Part shown: piece by piece, positions 53,926 to 64,000 of the stretch
Layout: the number at the start of each line of letters is the position of its first letter
Numbering within the stretch: the first letter of the stretch is position 1
Origin: Cercis canadensis
Lineage: Eukaryota > Streptophyta > Magnoliopsida > Fabales > Fabaceae
NCBI GenBank assembly: GCA_003255065.1
Contig: QAOA01008484.1
Coordinates: forward strand, 43,259 to 107,258
Length of the DNA stretch: 64,000 nt
Direction of reading: 5' to 3'
The notes under the pieces: model-generated
Databases searched by the model: none
The model's input: the letters and a program-made list of their open reading frames with translations, nothing else
Told to the model about the DNA's origin: nothing
Translations under genes and position numbers: made by a program

Positions 53926-54957
53926 TCAAGTGAGGAAAATAGCTTCGTGCACGAATCGAATTCCTTTATCAGTTAGCAACCAAGTTCCTTCCTTTATTTG
54001 CAACAAGCAAAGCAAGATACCTAGGTCAAAGACCACTCTCACAAAGCCCTTAAAAGACAAAACAAAGCTGAAAATCTTATAAATAACATGAAAGCATAAA
54101 AATATATAAGGGCATAAAAGAAATAATGAAGCAAGCAATGTAAAACTAGAAGCAACTAAACTTAGCCTTTGACTTAAAAATTCAGCAAAGCAAGCATTCA
54201 AAAGATCACCAAGGGAAATGTGCAGCAAAAAGTTTACAATCCTACCTAAAGCATGAGAAACATGAAAATGAAAAACTTTGTTCGTTATAGATAGCCAACC
54301 ATAGGTTCCAAAAATAAATCTAAAAGAATGCAAATTATCATGCCCTACAAATCTAAGCCTATAACAACCACCTTTAAGCTCATCCTTACAAAATACACTA
54401 GTGTCATACAACATGTTGTTCATGCAAGGCTCAAGATGACACTTAGATTCTTGCAAAGAATTGGCAAATAGCAACATCTCTTGCTCCCCATTCGAAGAAT
54501 AGCTTGGTCTATGGTTGGCTTGGACAGCCCATGTATTACCTGCACTTATTCCACCAACATCAAAATATTCACTTGCAACTAAGGTTCTAACATGATCTAT
54601 ACCTAGTGCTCTAGCATGTGAAGAAGTAAGAAGCATGAAATCACCTAACCCTTTAATATTAGTGCTTAAATCATCACATGCATGCACCATAACTATAAGC
54701 TTAGGGTCATATTGGAACAATTTTTTAGCAAGCTCACAATTAAAATCAAGTTGTGTTAAAGTAGGAAAGAGTGTAGAATTGACCGTAGGACCCTTGTCAG
54801 GTTCATTTTGGGTTGTCTCTTGAGAGTCTTCTTCAAAATCTATAGAATGAGATTCAGTAGAATCTCCAGAATTATCATCTCTCAAGAATGCAGAAATCTC
54901 AGCACATACAGCACATGGTATTTCACCATCACAATTAGCACATGATTGACACTGCAT
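53926..54957 (-). CDS. 343-codon chimeric ORF: Athila pol ends around an unknown middle
   Basis: An uninterrupted ORF among broken elements. Residues 1-35 (CANCDGEIPCAVCAEISAFL) match the protease-RT linker of the third Athila element (YDGDVPCVVCAQISTFLSAD), and the last residues (FVHEAIFLT) align with the end of its integrase (LQDAIYLT) with shared flanking DNA. The middle, about 45-320, is neither RT, RNase H nor integrase. It shows polar sequence (for example DFNCELAKKLFQYDPKLIVM), six or more cysteines, and a strongly hydrophobic stretch at 265-300 (SFTLLASLFLLCPYIFLCFH) that could be one or two membrane segments. The frame stays open upstream to the LTR junction at 54981. An env-like remnant or captured host sequence are both possible; I do not recognise it. 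Confidence 0.5.
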   Translation of the reverse strand: MQCQSCANCDGEIPCAVCAEISAFLRDDNSGDSTESHSIDFEEDSQETTQNEPDKGPTVNSTLFPTLTQLDFNCELAKKLFQYDPKLIVMVHACDDLSTNIKGLGDFMLLTSSHARALGIDHVRTLVASEYFDVGGISAGNTWAVQANHRPSYSSNGEQEMLLFANSLQESKCHLEPCMNNMLYDTSVFCKDELKGGCYRLRFVGHDNLHSFRFIFGTYGWLSITNKVFHFHVSHALGRIVNFLLHISLGDLLNACFAEFLSQRLSLVASSFTLLASLFLLCPYIFLCFHVIYKIFSFVLSFKGFVRVVFDLGILLCLLQIKEGTWLLTDKGIRFVHEAIFLT

Positions 54958-54981
54958 AGAATCATCAAAATCAACACAATT

Positions 54982-55296
54982 AGAAAATCTGGACTACTTA
55001 CACGCGAATTTCAGTTGTCCAGACGTGAGAATCAGCTTCTGGGATCTTCATATAAAATTTGGAATTTTCTGTTAGCTTTCTAACGAAACTAGAATCACAT
55101 CAATCGAACATCTGTAACAAAAGATATGGTAAAAGACGTAAGCAGTGCCAGAATTTAACAGTTAAGCAATTAAAATCTACAAGCACCAACAAGTCCAAAT
55201 CTACAAAATATGTCTAAAAGCCATAAAAATCACTGGAAACACACACTAAAAGACTAAGTATAAGAGAAACAAATAGTATAAAATAATATGTTATCA
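54982..55296 (-). repeat. Truncated 5' LTR of the nested Athila derivative
   Basis: Matches the last 315 bp (+ strand) of the 3' LTR, from AGAAAATCTGG to ATGTTATCA. The junction with pol DNA at 54981/54982 has a 2-3 base overlap (AG), as in repair by microhomology. Confidence 0.85.
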
Positions 55297-55491
55297 AAAA
55301 ACCCATCAAATTAATCTCGGTTTGGCATCCTTCTTCTACAACAAATATTTGATGGCGGAGTGATCAGTGAAAATTATTACCTTTGAGCCAATTAGGTAAG
55401 CTCTGAATTTGTCAAAGGTGAAAACAACTGCTAGGAGTTATTTCTCAGTAGTAGCATAATTCATCTGAGCGGGATCAAGTGTGTGGCTAAC
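55297..55491 (-). pseudogene. Outer Athila RNase H, upstream fragment
   Basis: Reads SHTLDPAQMNYATTEK, a stop, then LLAVVFTFDKFRAYLIGSKV and DHSAIKYLL, a stop, KKDAKPRLI. This continues exactly into 51292 leftwards, which proves that 51293-55296 is an insertion. Three in-frame stops. Confidence 0.87.
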
Positions 55492-58175
55492 TGATGAGCT
55501 GCCGAGACCCTTCAAATTAGTGAAATTTAAAGTCGGTTTACCAAAGCTACTTGTAGCATAAGGCAACACCAAGTCGAACCAAATGATTAATCTAGTTAGG
55601 GAATCCAATTAGGGTGTTAATTAAATAGGGGGTTTTGTTTATCAAATTGATTAACAGAATGTAATTAAAAATGGGTAAACCGAATTAAAAAACAATCAAT
55701 TCAGGGTCCCACTAATCCTAATTCTAATCTGTCCTTAATCACTAATGATCCATTCAATCATTAACCTAATTCTTGACCTCATAACACATCAAGAAGCCTC
55801 TAAGTGATCTAAGGGTCTCTACTGGTTAAGCAACTAGAGTTTGATTAATTCTGAATTTGTTAATTAAGCATCCACTAATTCTGAATTAATCTAAGGGTCC
55901 AGAATTTAATTAGGGTTAAATAATTCATCTAAAAGCTTAGAAACATTAATTAATCCATACAATCTTCTTTAATCATATGCAATTAAGCAATTAACACATG
56001 AATATTCAAATCCGAAATTAAGCAATTCAAACAGAATATTTCAAAGGATGGAAAGAACTTGATTAACAACTAAATGAATAACAATCAAAGCATAATCTTA
56101 AAATTAGTAATCAGAATATCTAAAACCTGGATTGACTTAAGTAATTAGCCCTCCATGAACAAGAGGAACAAAGTTTACAAAGAAACTAGAGAGAAAACTT
56201 AGAGACTAAGAAAATTTGTCTACTCAATGATAATGAAACTCGGCTGTCTCTTTCTGAACATATAAACCTCTAAAAATACATGCACACTAATAAGATATTA
56301 TTTTACACTATTTGTTTCCCTTATACTTAGACTTTTAGTGTGTGTTTGTGCTGATTTCCATAGCCCATAGACGAATTTTATGGATTTGGACTCGTTGGTG
56401 CTTTTGGATTTTAATTGCATAATTGTTGATTTCTGGCACTGCCTACATTTTTCACTATATATTGAGCTACAAATGTTTGATTGATGTGATTTTAGTTTTT
56501 TAGGAAAGCTGACAGAAAATGCTACATTTCATATGTAGAGCCTAGAAGCTGATTCTCGCGTCTGGACAACTGAAATTCGCATGCAAGCAATCTAGATTTT
56601 CTGCATCCGCCTAGCATCGACTTATTCCATTCCTTGGGCCAACCTATTGGACTAGTACCTGTTTATTGGTCCAACATCTGCTATTTGGGCTAACACATAT
56701 GTCACTAGGGTTTAATCACGTTTTTACCATTAAAGATTTAGGAAGTTAGGTTTATTTTATAATTAGGAAACCTAGACGAGGCAGCCAACTAGTATTTATT
56801 CTTAAGTTGTTGAGAATAATAGATCACCACATTATCATCTGAAGCTGCTGCCTCCTGTTCCTAAGTTTGGGTTTAGACCTTTACTTTTTGTTTAAGCCTC
56901 CTATGGAGGGCTAAGTACTTCTGTAATCAATTCAAGAGGAACCAGACTTGTTAATCCAGAGTTCTTTTGCTTCAATCCGGGTTTCATTTAATACAATTTG
57001 ATTGACTGCTTCTTCTCATCTTCATGTGATTAAATGATATTTTAATTGCATGTATTATATGAATTTAATTCGGCTGATTAAGTTTATCACAGTAATCAAA
57101 TTGCTATCATATTTTAAAGGTCTTTAATATATGATTAACTTGGACAACTTGTTTCTCAAATTAATCTGGATTTAGTGATATAGAGCGGTTGTCTAGATTC
57201 TTTATTCCAACATTAATTGAATCCTGATTGGTAATCAGTAGAAATTCTAAGTGTTACTGTTAGTGGTTCCAGGTAACATTTAACCAAGAATTAAATCAAA
57301 TCTAGATAATATTTAGTGAACAAGGATGAATTAGAGTTTGATTGCCTGCTTGAGTTGATTACGTTTTCTCTACTTGACTAAATTCTGTTTACTGCTTTCT
57401 AAACTCTTATTATTCTGCATTCAACACAAAACTCCCCATATTCTATTCATGTTGGAGTCTTAATAGATTAACTGTTCTGGTGAATCCTTGGGAGACGACA
57501 CTGGTTGCATCCTATAGTACAATTTAGTTGCAATTAATATTATAATTTTGTACGGTTTGGCATCCGTCACACACCTAAACTGCCTTTAGGTCACACTTAT
57601 TCCCATGGGCCTCAACTTTAATTGGGCTTTGGTTTGGGCTTGTAATGAGGAAGTTAGGCCCAATTGAGTGTCAACAGGTAGATTCATCAACCAGATTCGA
57701 TAGGCAATAAGACCATCAAAAGATATAATTTGAAGAACCGGTCTTCATAACAATTGAAGATATACGTCTTAGCTTTCCAATGGAGCCAGTTTCAAGTACA
57801 TAAGACACTCACACCTAAAGTTATGTCCCAATATCTTTACAGGGGTCAGGATCCAGCGACAGCATCTCTGCTCTGACTTCCAGGCTGCATATGAGCTTCT
57901 GGACGTCCGAATTGGCCTTGGAGCTCTGAATGAAAGTTGTAGAAAATTCTCTCAGCTTTTCTACAAGGTAAAACTAGTAATTTTGAACATCCAAAACTAA
58001 AGATATGCATGAAATACAGAGACAACATAAAATTTCCAGTATTGCTGAAAAACACAATTAGGCCCAATTGGATCCCAACTCATGAAATATGGCCCAAGCC
58101 TAATCAATTCAACCTAAAAGATATTTAAAAGACTAAATATGAGGGTTAACTACTGTATAAAAAATGTGTTTATCA
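55492..58175 (-). repeat. 3' LTR of the third Athila element, split by a solo LTR
   Basis: Left part 55492-56287 begins TGATGAGCTGCCGAGA where host RNase H ends; right part 57575-58175 ends GTGTTTATCA before the polypurine tract. Without the insert it is about 1.4 kb, as in the outer Athila. The exact left end is set by the break in the coding frame of the host element. Confidence 0.75.
56288..57569 (+). repeat. Solo LTR, opposite orientation, CACAC duplication
   Basis: The 1,282 bp match the complement of the LTR at 51293-52602 from end to end (TAATAAGATATTATTTTACA to GTTTGGCATCCGTCA). It is flanked by CACAC at 56283-56287 and 57570-57574, a perfect 5-bp duplication. It arose by insertion of a full element followed by LTR-LTR recombination. 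Confidence 0.88.
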
Positions 58176-59698
58176 AATTCCCTCACACTTAGCTTTTGCA
58201 CGTCTCGGGCAAACTAGAATTTCAAAACAAGCAAACTAGAATTTCAAAAACTAATTTAAAAACTAAAGAATCACTTCACAATGATATTCAAGATATGCAT
58301 AAGTTCACACCACATGCAAGAAGAGCAATTAAATTCAAGAGAGTCAAAATATTCATGAGATAAAATTGCTTCACAACTCAAACCAACAAACAAGGTAACT
58401 TCAATTGGAAAACATAAGTCAAGAATGATAGATCCTCACAAGATATACTCTCAATCCCTCAAGTATTTAGAAAGTAGGAACTTCACTCAATCAAACTCAT
58501 GAAGAATTGCACTACCATAAGTTTGCTTATCTTTTACTTCTCCACTACTCAAACAAATGCACACACAAATCAAGATGACTTTATTTAAGGTTGTAATAAG
58601 GCCAAGGTAAAGGAAGGAATCAAAATGGATATCATAAAGTAAAAACCGAAAGAGAATAAAAGAACATTGGAGAGGAACTCAAATGACAAACATTAAATTC
58701 CAAGTGTGTAAAGCATATTCTCCTTTCTTTGCACAAATTTTCTTTTCTTTTCACAACACAACTTTTTTCCTTTCTATTTTTTTTTTTCCAAATGACAATT
58801 GGCTCTTTTTCTTTCTTTCACACAATATTTTGCACATTGCACATTAAAATTCACAACCTCCACACTTGTACTATTAATTACCCACAAGCACAAGAGTTCC
58901 TCCAAGATAATGAATCAATGCTCTCCTATTCCCTAAGGTAAGGTAACAACATGATTTTTCACATAGGCATATAATAAGCTAAGACTAAAGATAGACAAAT
59001 AGACTCAATAGGGGTAATCAAAGGGAAATGATGCAAGGTTGGTTATTTGGCAAAGTAGCTAAATTAAGAAAGAATGTCTTAATCATGTTTATGTATGCAA
59101 GTGAAAATGTAGCCTAAAAAAGAATCAAGCAAGTTTTAGACTAAACAAATTCCATAAGTGAAAATAACACAAGAAGGAAAAGAATGGCACAATTGCTAAA
59201 TCTATCAATCAAAAGGCTCAAAATCTCACAAAGCATGTATCTATCAAACTTAATCACCAATCCAACATCTAAAATCAAGCATGTGAAATTCAAGAAGGAA
59301 AACAATTATTCAATTATATTATGAACCTTAAACTGCAATTGCTTCAACTTACAACTTTACAAATTTTACAAACCCTAAAACATCATTGGAAGACAATTAA
59401 AACAAAAAAATTGACAATTAAAACATAAAACAAAAAAAAGAGACTAAAAACAATAAAACTGAAACAACAAACATAAATAAAAGCAGAAAATAGTAAAGTG
59501 AACAGAAAATCAAAACACTGACAGAAAATTCAGAATTAAAAACAGACACAAAAACAGAAAAAATAGAATGTAAATCTCCCCTACACTTAAATTTTGCATT
59601 GTCCTCAATGTAAAAGCTTCAAAAAGTAGCAATAGTTCTCAATTAACAGCAGTCACATAAGGACAAGTAAAATAAAAGAGAGAGAATAAACATCCTTA
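58176..59698 (-). other. Polypurine tract and 3' untranslated zone of the third Athila element
   Basis: AATTCCCTCACACTT (58176-58190) is the tract on the - strand. The rest is AT-rich with a poly-T near 58777-58790 and A-rich runs at 59400-59560. No gene. Confidence 0.65.
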
Positions 59699-60838
59699 TC
59701 AAGTGAGGTAGATGGCATCTTGCAAGTGGACCTCCTCCACGATGTCCTCTTGAGCTCCCTCATAGAATGGCTTGAGGTGATGCCCATTGACTTTAAAAGC
59801 CTTGTTGGTGGCTTTACTTGCTATCTCGACTGCACCATAAGGAAAAACTTTGGTGACAACAAACGGACCAAGGCACCGAGAACGGAGCTTGCCGGAGATG
59901 AGCTTGAGGCGGGAGTTATAAAGGAGAACTTTTTGGCCAATGGAGAACTCCTTCCTCAGCACCATCTTATCATGAAACCTCTTGGTCTTGTCCTTGTAGA
60001 TGCATGAGCGCTCATAAGCGTCTAACCGAAGCTCTTCGAGCTCTTGGAGGTAGAGCTTCCTTTGGGATCTGGCTTGGCTTAAGTCGAGGTTGCACTGTTT
60101 GACTGCCCAATATGTCTTGTGCTCAAGCTCCATTGGAAGGTGGCATGCTTTGCCAAAGACAATCCGGTAAGAGGACATCCCGATTGGTGTCTTGAAAGTG
60201 GTCTGGTATGCCCATAGAGCATCCTCAAGTCTCAAACTCCAATCCTTCCTATTAGGTTGAACAATCTTCTCCAAGATATGCTTGATCTCCCTTTTGGAGA
60301 CTTCGGCTTGCTCATTCGTCTGAGAGTGGTAAGGTGAAGAAACCTTATGCACGACTCCATATTTCTTCACTAAAGCCTCTATGCTTCGGTTGCAAAAGTG
60401 TGAACCCTGATCATTGATGATAGCCCTCGGAATGCCAAATTTGCAAAAAATGTTTGATCTAACAAAATCCACAACAACTTTAGAATCATCAGTCCGAGTC
60501 GTTTTCGCCTCCACCCACATAGACACATAATCAACAGCAAAGAATATGTAAACAAAACCAAAAGAAACAGGAAAATGCCCAATAAAGTCAATACCCCAGA
60601 CATCAAAAATCTCACAAAATAGTAAGGGCTGCTAAGGCATCTTATTCCTATGAGAAATATTACCTGTTCTCTGACACTGCTCACAAGACTTACAAAATGT
60701 GTGTGCATCCCGAAATAAAGTGACCAAATACAATCCAGAGTCTAAGACTTTCCTAGCAGTACGTTGAGGACCAAAATGCCCACCACATGCAAATGTATGG
60801 CAAAAGCTAAGAACAGATTGAAACTCATTATCAGGCAT
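59699..60838 (-). pseudogene. Third Athila integrase
   Basis: ORF 60632-60838 has the zinc finger HTFACGGHFGPQRTARKVLD to CKSCEQCQRTGN; one stop follows it. The frame then reads [20 protein letters not shown] and the 275-codon ORF 59699-60526 with [45 protein letters not shown]-type [35 protein letters not shown] and the C-terminus [20 protein letters not shown]. All catalytic D, D and E are present. Apart from the single stop near 60632 it is nearly whole, the best preserved integrase in the window. Confidence 0.87.
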
Positions 60839-61547
60839 ACATCTCTTAATAACTTGGTCACTACAAAATTTTCAGAGATAGGGATCATCCCACATATAAT
60901 ACTTAGACTCACTTCTCAGTTTATCAGACTGAGCCCTAGTAAAACATGCTGGAAAGACATGAGTAACTAAGAAATTAACCATATCAGTAAACCAAGGGAA
61001 AATGATCTTACCCTACAACTGTAAAAGCTGCTCATCAGGGAAGGAATCATAGATGGGAAGCGGATCTGAGGCTCTCTCAATCCTGCTTAGGTGATCAGCC
61101 ACCAGGTTCTCTGCTCCACTTTTATCTCTGATATCTACATCAAACTCTTGGAGCAACAACATCCACCTAATCAACCGTGGCTTGATGTCAGGTTTCTTCA
61201 AGAGATACTTCAAAGCTGCATGATCAGAAAACACCACAACCTTAGAATCAATCAAATAAGACCTGAACTTATCTAATGCAAACACAATAGCTAAAAGTTC
61301 TTTTTTCTGTGGTTATGTAGTTTACTTAAGCAGCATCCAGAGTTCTCAAAGCATAGTAAACCATATGGGAAACTTTGGCCACTCGTTGCGCCAAGAGAGA
61401 TCCTAAGGCATAGTTAGAAGCGTCGCACATCATCTCGAACGGGAGTGTCCAGTCAGGTGGCTGAATGATGGGGGTACTGGTAAGAGCTAGTTTCAGACGG
61501 TTGAAGGTTTCCTTGCACTTCTGATCAAATAGAAACTCCACATCTTT
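60839..61547 (-). pseudogene. Third Athila RNase H
   Basis: ORF 61326-61541 (RT thumb end to LPFEMMCDASNYALGSLLAQ) is followed by a stop and then ORF 61013-61285 with FALDKFRSYLIDSKVVVFSD, HAALKYLLKKPDIKPRLIRW and ENLVADHLSRIER. Stops at 61326 and 61013 and one near 60870 separate it from its neighbours. Confidence 0.83.
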
Positions 61548-62390
61548 CTACAAAAGGCTAGACATTGGGATGACTATCTTGCTGAAGTCTTTGATGAAGC
61601 ACCGGTAGAAACCTGCATGTTTAAGAAAAGAACGAATTCCTCGCACGCATGTGGGGTAAGGTAGATAAGTAATGACATCAATTTTAGCAGGATCTATCTC
61701 AACCCCCTTGCTAGACACTACATGACCTAAAACTATACCATGCTCTACCATGAAATGACATTTCTTAAAATTTAAAACAAGGTTAGTCTTAATGCATCGA
61801 TGTAGTACTCTAGCTAGGGAATCCAGATAGACATCAAAAGAAGAACCATATATAGTAAAATCATCCATAAACACCTCCATACACTCCTCTAGAAAGTCAA
61901 AGAATATACTTACTATGCACCGCTGAAAGGTACCAGGAGTGTTGCAAAGGCTGAAAGGCATCTGCCGGTAAGCAAACATTCTGAAGGGACATGTGAAGGT
62001 GGTCTTCTCTTGATCCTCAGGTGCAATATGGATTTGAAAGTATTCAATGTAGCCATCCAGGAAGCAGTAATGTGATTTTTCAGCCAACCGCTCTAACATC
62101 TGATCGATGAACGGTAGGGGGTAATGATCCTTCCTGGTGGCTTGATTTAGCCTTCTATAATCGATGCAGATCCGCCAGCTGTTCTATACTTAAGTAGGTA
62201 GCAGCTCGTTATTCTGGTTCGCCACCACTATAACCCCGGATTTCTTCGGGATGACTTGCACCGAGCTCACCCAGGTGCTGTCAGATATAGGATAAATGAT
62301 GTTGGCTTGTAAAAACTTTGTCACCTCCTTCTTCACCACGTCTAGAATCAGAGGGTTCAATCGCCTCTAGGGTTGTCTCATTGGTTTAGC
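61548..62390 (-). pseudogene. Third Athila reverse transcriptase
   Basis: ORF 61548-62099 reads YFQIHIAPEDQEKTTFTCPF, PFSLCNTPGTFQRC and the catalytic ECMEVFMDDFTIYG (FMDD, the normal Athila form), then NFKKCHFMVEHGIVLGHVVS. The upstream fingers (62100-62390: CIDYRRLNQATRKDHYPLPF) are broken by several stops. Confidence 0.85.
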
Positions 62391-63338
62391 TCAATCTTCA
62401 AGTAATACCCGATGCATGCATGTAGAAGGGTTAATACCAGAGATATCTGCTAAAGTCCAGCCAATGGCTTGCTTGTGCTTTCTCAGAATCAGTAACAATC
62501 TCTCCTTTTGCTCAGAAAGTAGGTTGTTTGCCATGATCACAAGAAATTGATCTTCAGATGCCAAATACGCATACTTCAGATGCTTAGGCAGAGGCTTCAA
62601 CTCCAACTTAGGTGGCTGAACTACAGAGGGCAGTAATCTAGGTGGCTGCACTCCAATTTCTACAGATTGAATCTCCTCATATTTAGTAGTTACTGCAAGC
62701 TCTGGGGAACCAGAATCATCAGCACTTAAGAAGGTAGAGATCTGAGCACAAACAACACAAGGTACATCACCATCATAGTCAGTATAGGAGTGGCACTGAA
62801 CAGAGTCATCAAAACCAACCAAATCAGGTAAATCAACACACAACTCATGGTAGACATCCTCAACCAAATCATCAATTAAATCAATGTGAAAGATAGAATG
62901 CTCATCTATGGGATGCTTCATAGCATAAAAAATATTAAATTGTGCAATAGAATCTCTAAATTTCATGGATAGAGTTCCTGTATGAACATCGATCTTGGTC
63001 CGTGCTGTCTTGAGGAATGACCTCCCCAGAATGAGTGGAGTCTTGCTGTTATGTGACTCACCCTTCATCTCCAGAATGTAGAAATCCGTAAGGAAAATCA
63101 GTTCATCAACTCTTACCAACACATCTTCAATCAATCCGATTGAATAAACACTGCTCCTGTTGACCAACTGAATCACAACTCTTGTGGCACTCAAGGGTCC
63201 AAGCCCAAGGGAACTAAAAATAGACATAGGCATTACATTTATGGAAGCACCTAGATCTAGCATGACATGCTCAAATCTGGAATTGCCTATAACACATGGA
63301 ATTGTGAAAGTCCTTGGGTCCTTGCATTTCTGAGGCAT
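62391..63338 (-). pseudogene. Third Athila protease and RT linker
   Basis: A 315-codon ORF: protease box HVMLDLGASINVMPMSIFSS (D-x-G-A), TPLILGRSFLKTARTKIDVH as the second conserved part, the linker DYDGDVPCVVCAQISTFLSA, and the RT approach KHKQAIGWTLADISGINPST. This part is open, but it is cut off from RT and gag by stops, so it is kept as a pseudogene of the element. Confidence 0.85.
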
Positions 63339-64000
63339 AGGCTAAAACGTTTTAACTCATGCTGATTCTTTCATTACCCTTAAGCCGCCTCCTCTGGGTG
63401 CATAATTCTTTTAAAAACTTGGCATATTTTGAAATTTGCTTAATGACATTCAGCAATGGAATGTTGACTTCCACTTTCTTTAAAGTCTCAAGAAGCTCTA
63501 TGTCTTTCTCAGCATCATTTATCTTCTTGGACTAAGTGGCTCTCTGTGGAAAGGGAAAAGCTACTACAAGCTTCTTGCTTTCGAATTCAGGGACCACTGA
63601 ATCAGGAACTGCTTCCTCTGTCGGTTGTGGCTTACTCACAAGTCGAGTTTCAGTTGGTACTTGCAAAGATTTTCCATACCTCAGCATGATAGCACTCACA
63701 TTATTCCCGTTTGGATTGGGAATTATCTGTGAAGGAAGTTTGCCAGAACCCTTGGACTGCAACTGACTCACTGAAGATGCCAATTGCCCAATCTGAGTTT
63801 CCACATTCTGCATGATGGCCTCTGTCCTCTATCTTCTGCTGGAACTGAATGTTGCTAGCGGCCATTTGCTTCACCAAATCCTTGAATGAAGGCTTAGGTT
63901 TGGATGTTGACGGGTTGACTTGTTGCATAGGCTGCTGGAATGGTGGCTTGTTTAGTTGAAACTGGTTCTGCCTAGCTAGTTGAAATTAGTTCTGTTGTTG
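63339..64000 (-). pseudogene. Third Athila gag, C-terminal part
   Basis: ORFs 63532-63813 and 63701-63928 overlap in different frames and read MQNVETQIGQLASSVSQLQS, KLPSQIIPNPNGN and, further on, KVEVNIPLLNVIKQISKYAK with FLKELCTQRR, the conserved end of Athila gag. A frameshift near 63800 and stops break it. The N-terminus lies outside the window. Confidence 0.8.

Larger units (their letters stand above)
51293..55296 (-). mobile_element. Defective Athila derivative nested in the outer Athila RNase H
   Basis: Complete 3' LTR at left, polypurine tract, untranslated zone, a 343-codon ORF, then only 315 bp of the 5' LTR (54982-55296). The target duplication is AAGAA (51288-51292) against AAAAA (55297-55301), one mismatch, and host RNase H is continuous across it. 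Primer site, gag, protease and the RT/RNase H/integrase core are missing. It is a non-autonomous or deleted copy. Confidence 0.85.
44390..55491 (-). mobile_element. Outer Athila-lineage element, 3' part, split by insertions
   Basis: From its 3' LTR the element reads polypurine tract, about 1.4 kb of untranslated sequence, an extra ORF, a spacer and pol (integrase, RNase H). RNase H is cut at 51292/55297 by a 4.0-kb element and continues to 55491, where the next Athila element begins. The rest (RT, protease, gag, 5' LTR) would lie beyond the window. Integrase motifs ([17 protein letters not shown]) and the extra ORF after pol are Athila traits. Confidence 0.85.
55492..64000 (-). mobile_element. 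Third Athila-lineage element (body runs off the window)
   Basis: 3' LTR 55492-58175 (with a solo LTR inside), polypurine tract 58176-58190, untranslated zone, then integrase, RNase H, RT, protease and gag on the - strand up to the window end. It sits in the RNase H of the outer Athila; the 5 bases before it, CTAAC, should recur at its far end. Confidence 0.85.

Overview
The window looks like nuclear DNA of a flowering plant, most likely a eudicot. It is AT-rich, its one host gene is split into many short exons with plant-style splice sites, and almost everything else is plant transposable-element sequence (Ty1/copia, Tat- and Athila-lineage Ty3/gypsy, L1-type LINEs, a SINE-like retroposon, MITE-like inverted repeats). 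No tRNA, rRNA, CRISPR array or bacterial operon was seen. Species cannot be fixed from sequence alone.

Region 1 (1-5.1 kb): the end of an LTR-retrotransposon-like repeat, an LTR-less Ty1/copia body with two in-frame stops and no RNase H, then the presumed upstream region of the host gene.

Region 2 (5.1-26.1 kb): the 5' part of a MAP3K-epsilon (Cdc7/Cdc15-like) protein kinase gene on the + strand. Ten coding exons give 292 residues that hold the whole kinase domain with all catalytic motifs. Introns 6 and 9 are swollen by two full-length copia elements, both antisense to the gene and both with LTRs, primer site, polypurine tract and target-site duplications. Intron 2 holds a LINE remnant and a SINE-like insertion, and intron 7 holds a LINE 3' end. 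The gene does not finish here: after exon 10 comes half of a third copia element, then a single N at 26118, then unrelated DNA. Another N at 11575 is flanked by a near-identical 162-bp repeat. Both Ns sit in the same copia family, so the scaffold is suspect at these points.

Region 3 (26.1-44.4 kb): AT-rich filler with a GC-rich palindromic cluster, MITE-like inverted repeats, a complete 9.5-kb Tat-lineage element (30526-39981, gag-pol on the - strand) carrying an antisense ORF on the + strand with its own TATA-like box and a frame-preserving intron, a TRIM-like element, a second copy of the repeat that opens the window, and a LINE tail.

Region 4 (44.4-64.0 kb): nested Athila-lineage elements, all - strand. 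The outer element (3' LTR 44390-45753) carries an extra ORF after pol and is cut in its RNase H by a 4.0-kb defective Athila derivative (51293-55296) and then by a further Athila element whose 3' LTR starts at 55492 and whose body runs off the window. That LTR is itself split by an oppositely oriented solo LTR (56288-57569) with a perfect CACAC duplication.

Functionally the only host pathway visible is the kinase gene; the rest is retrotransposon machinery, nearly all broken by stops, frameshifts or active-site changes. The points most worth follow-up are the spliced antisense ORF of the Tat element, the 343-codon chimeric ORF of the defective Athila derivative, and the two assembly joins.
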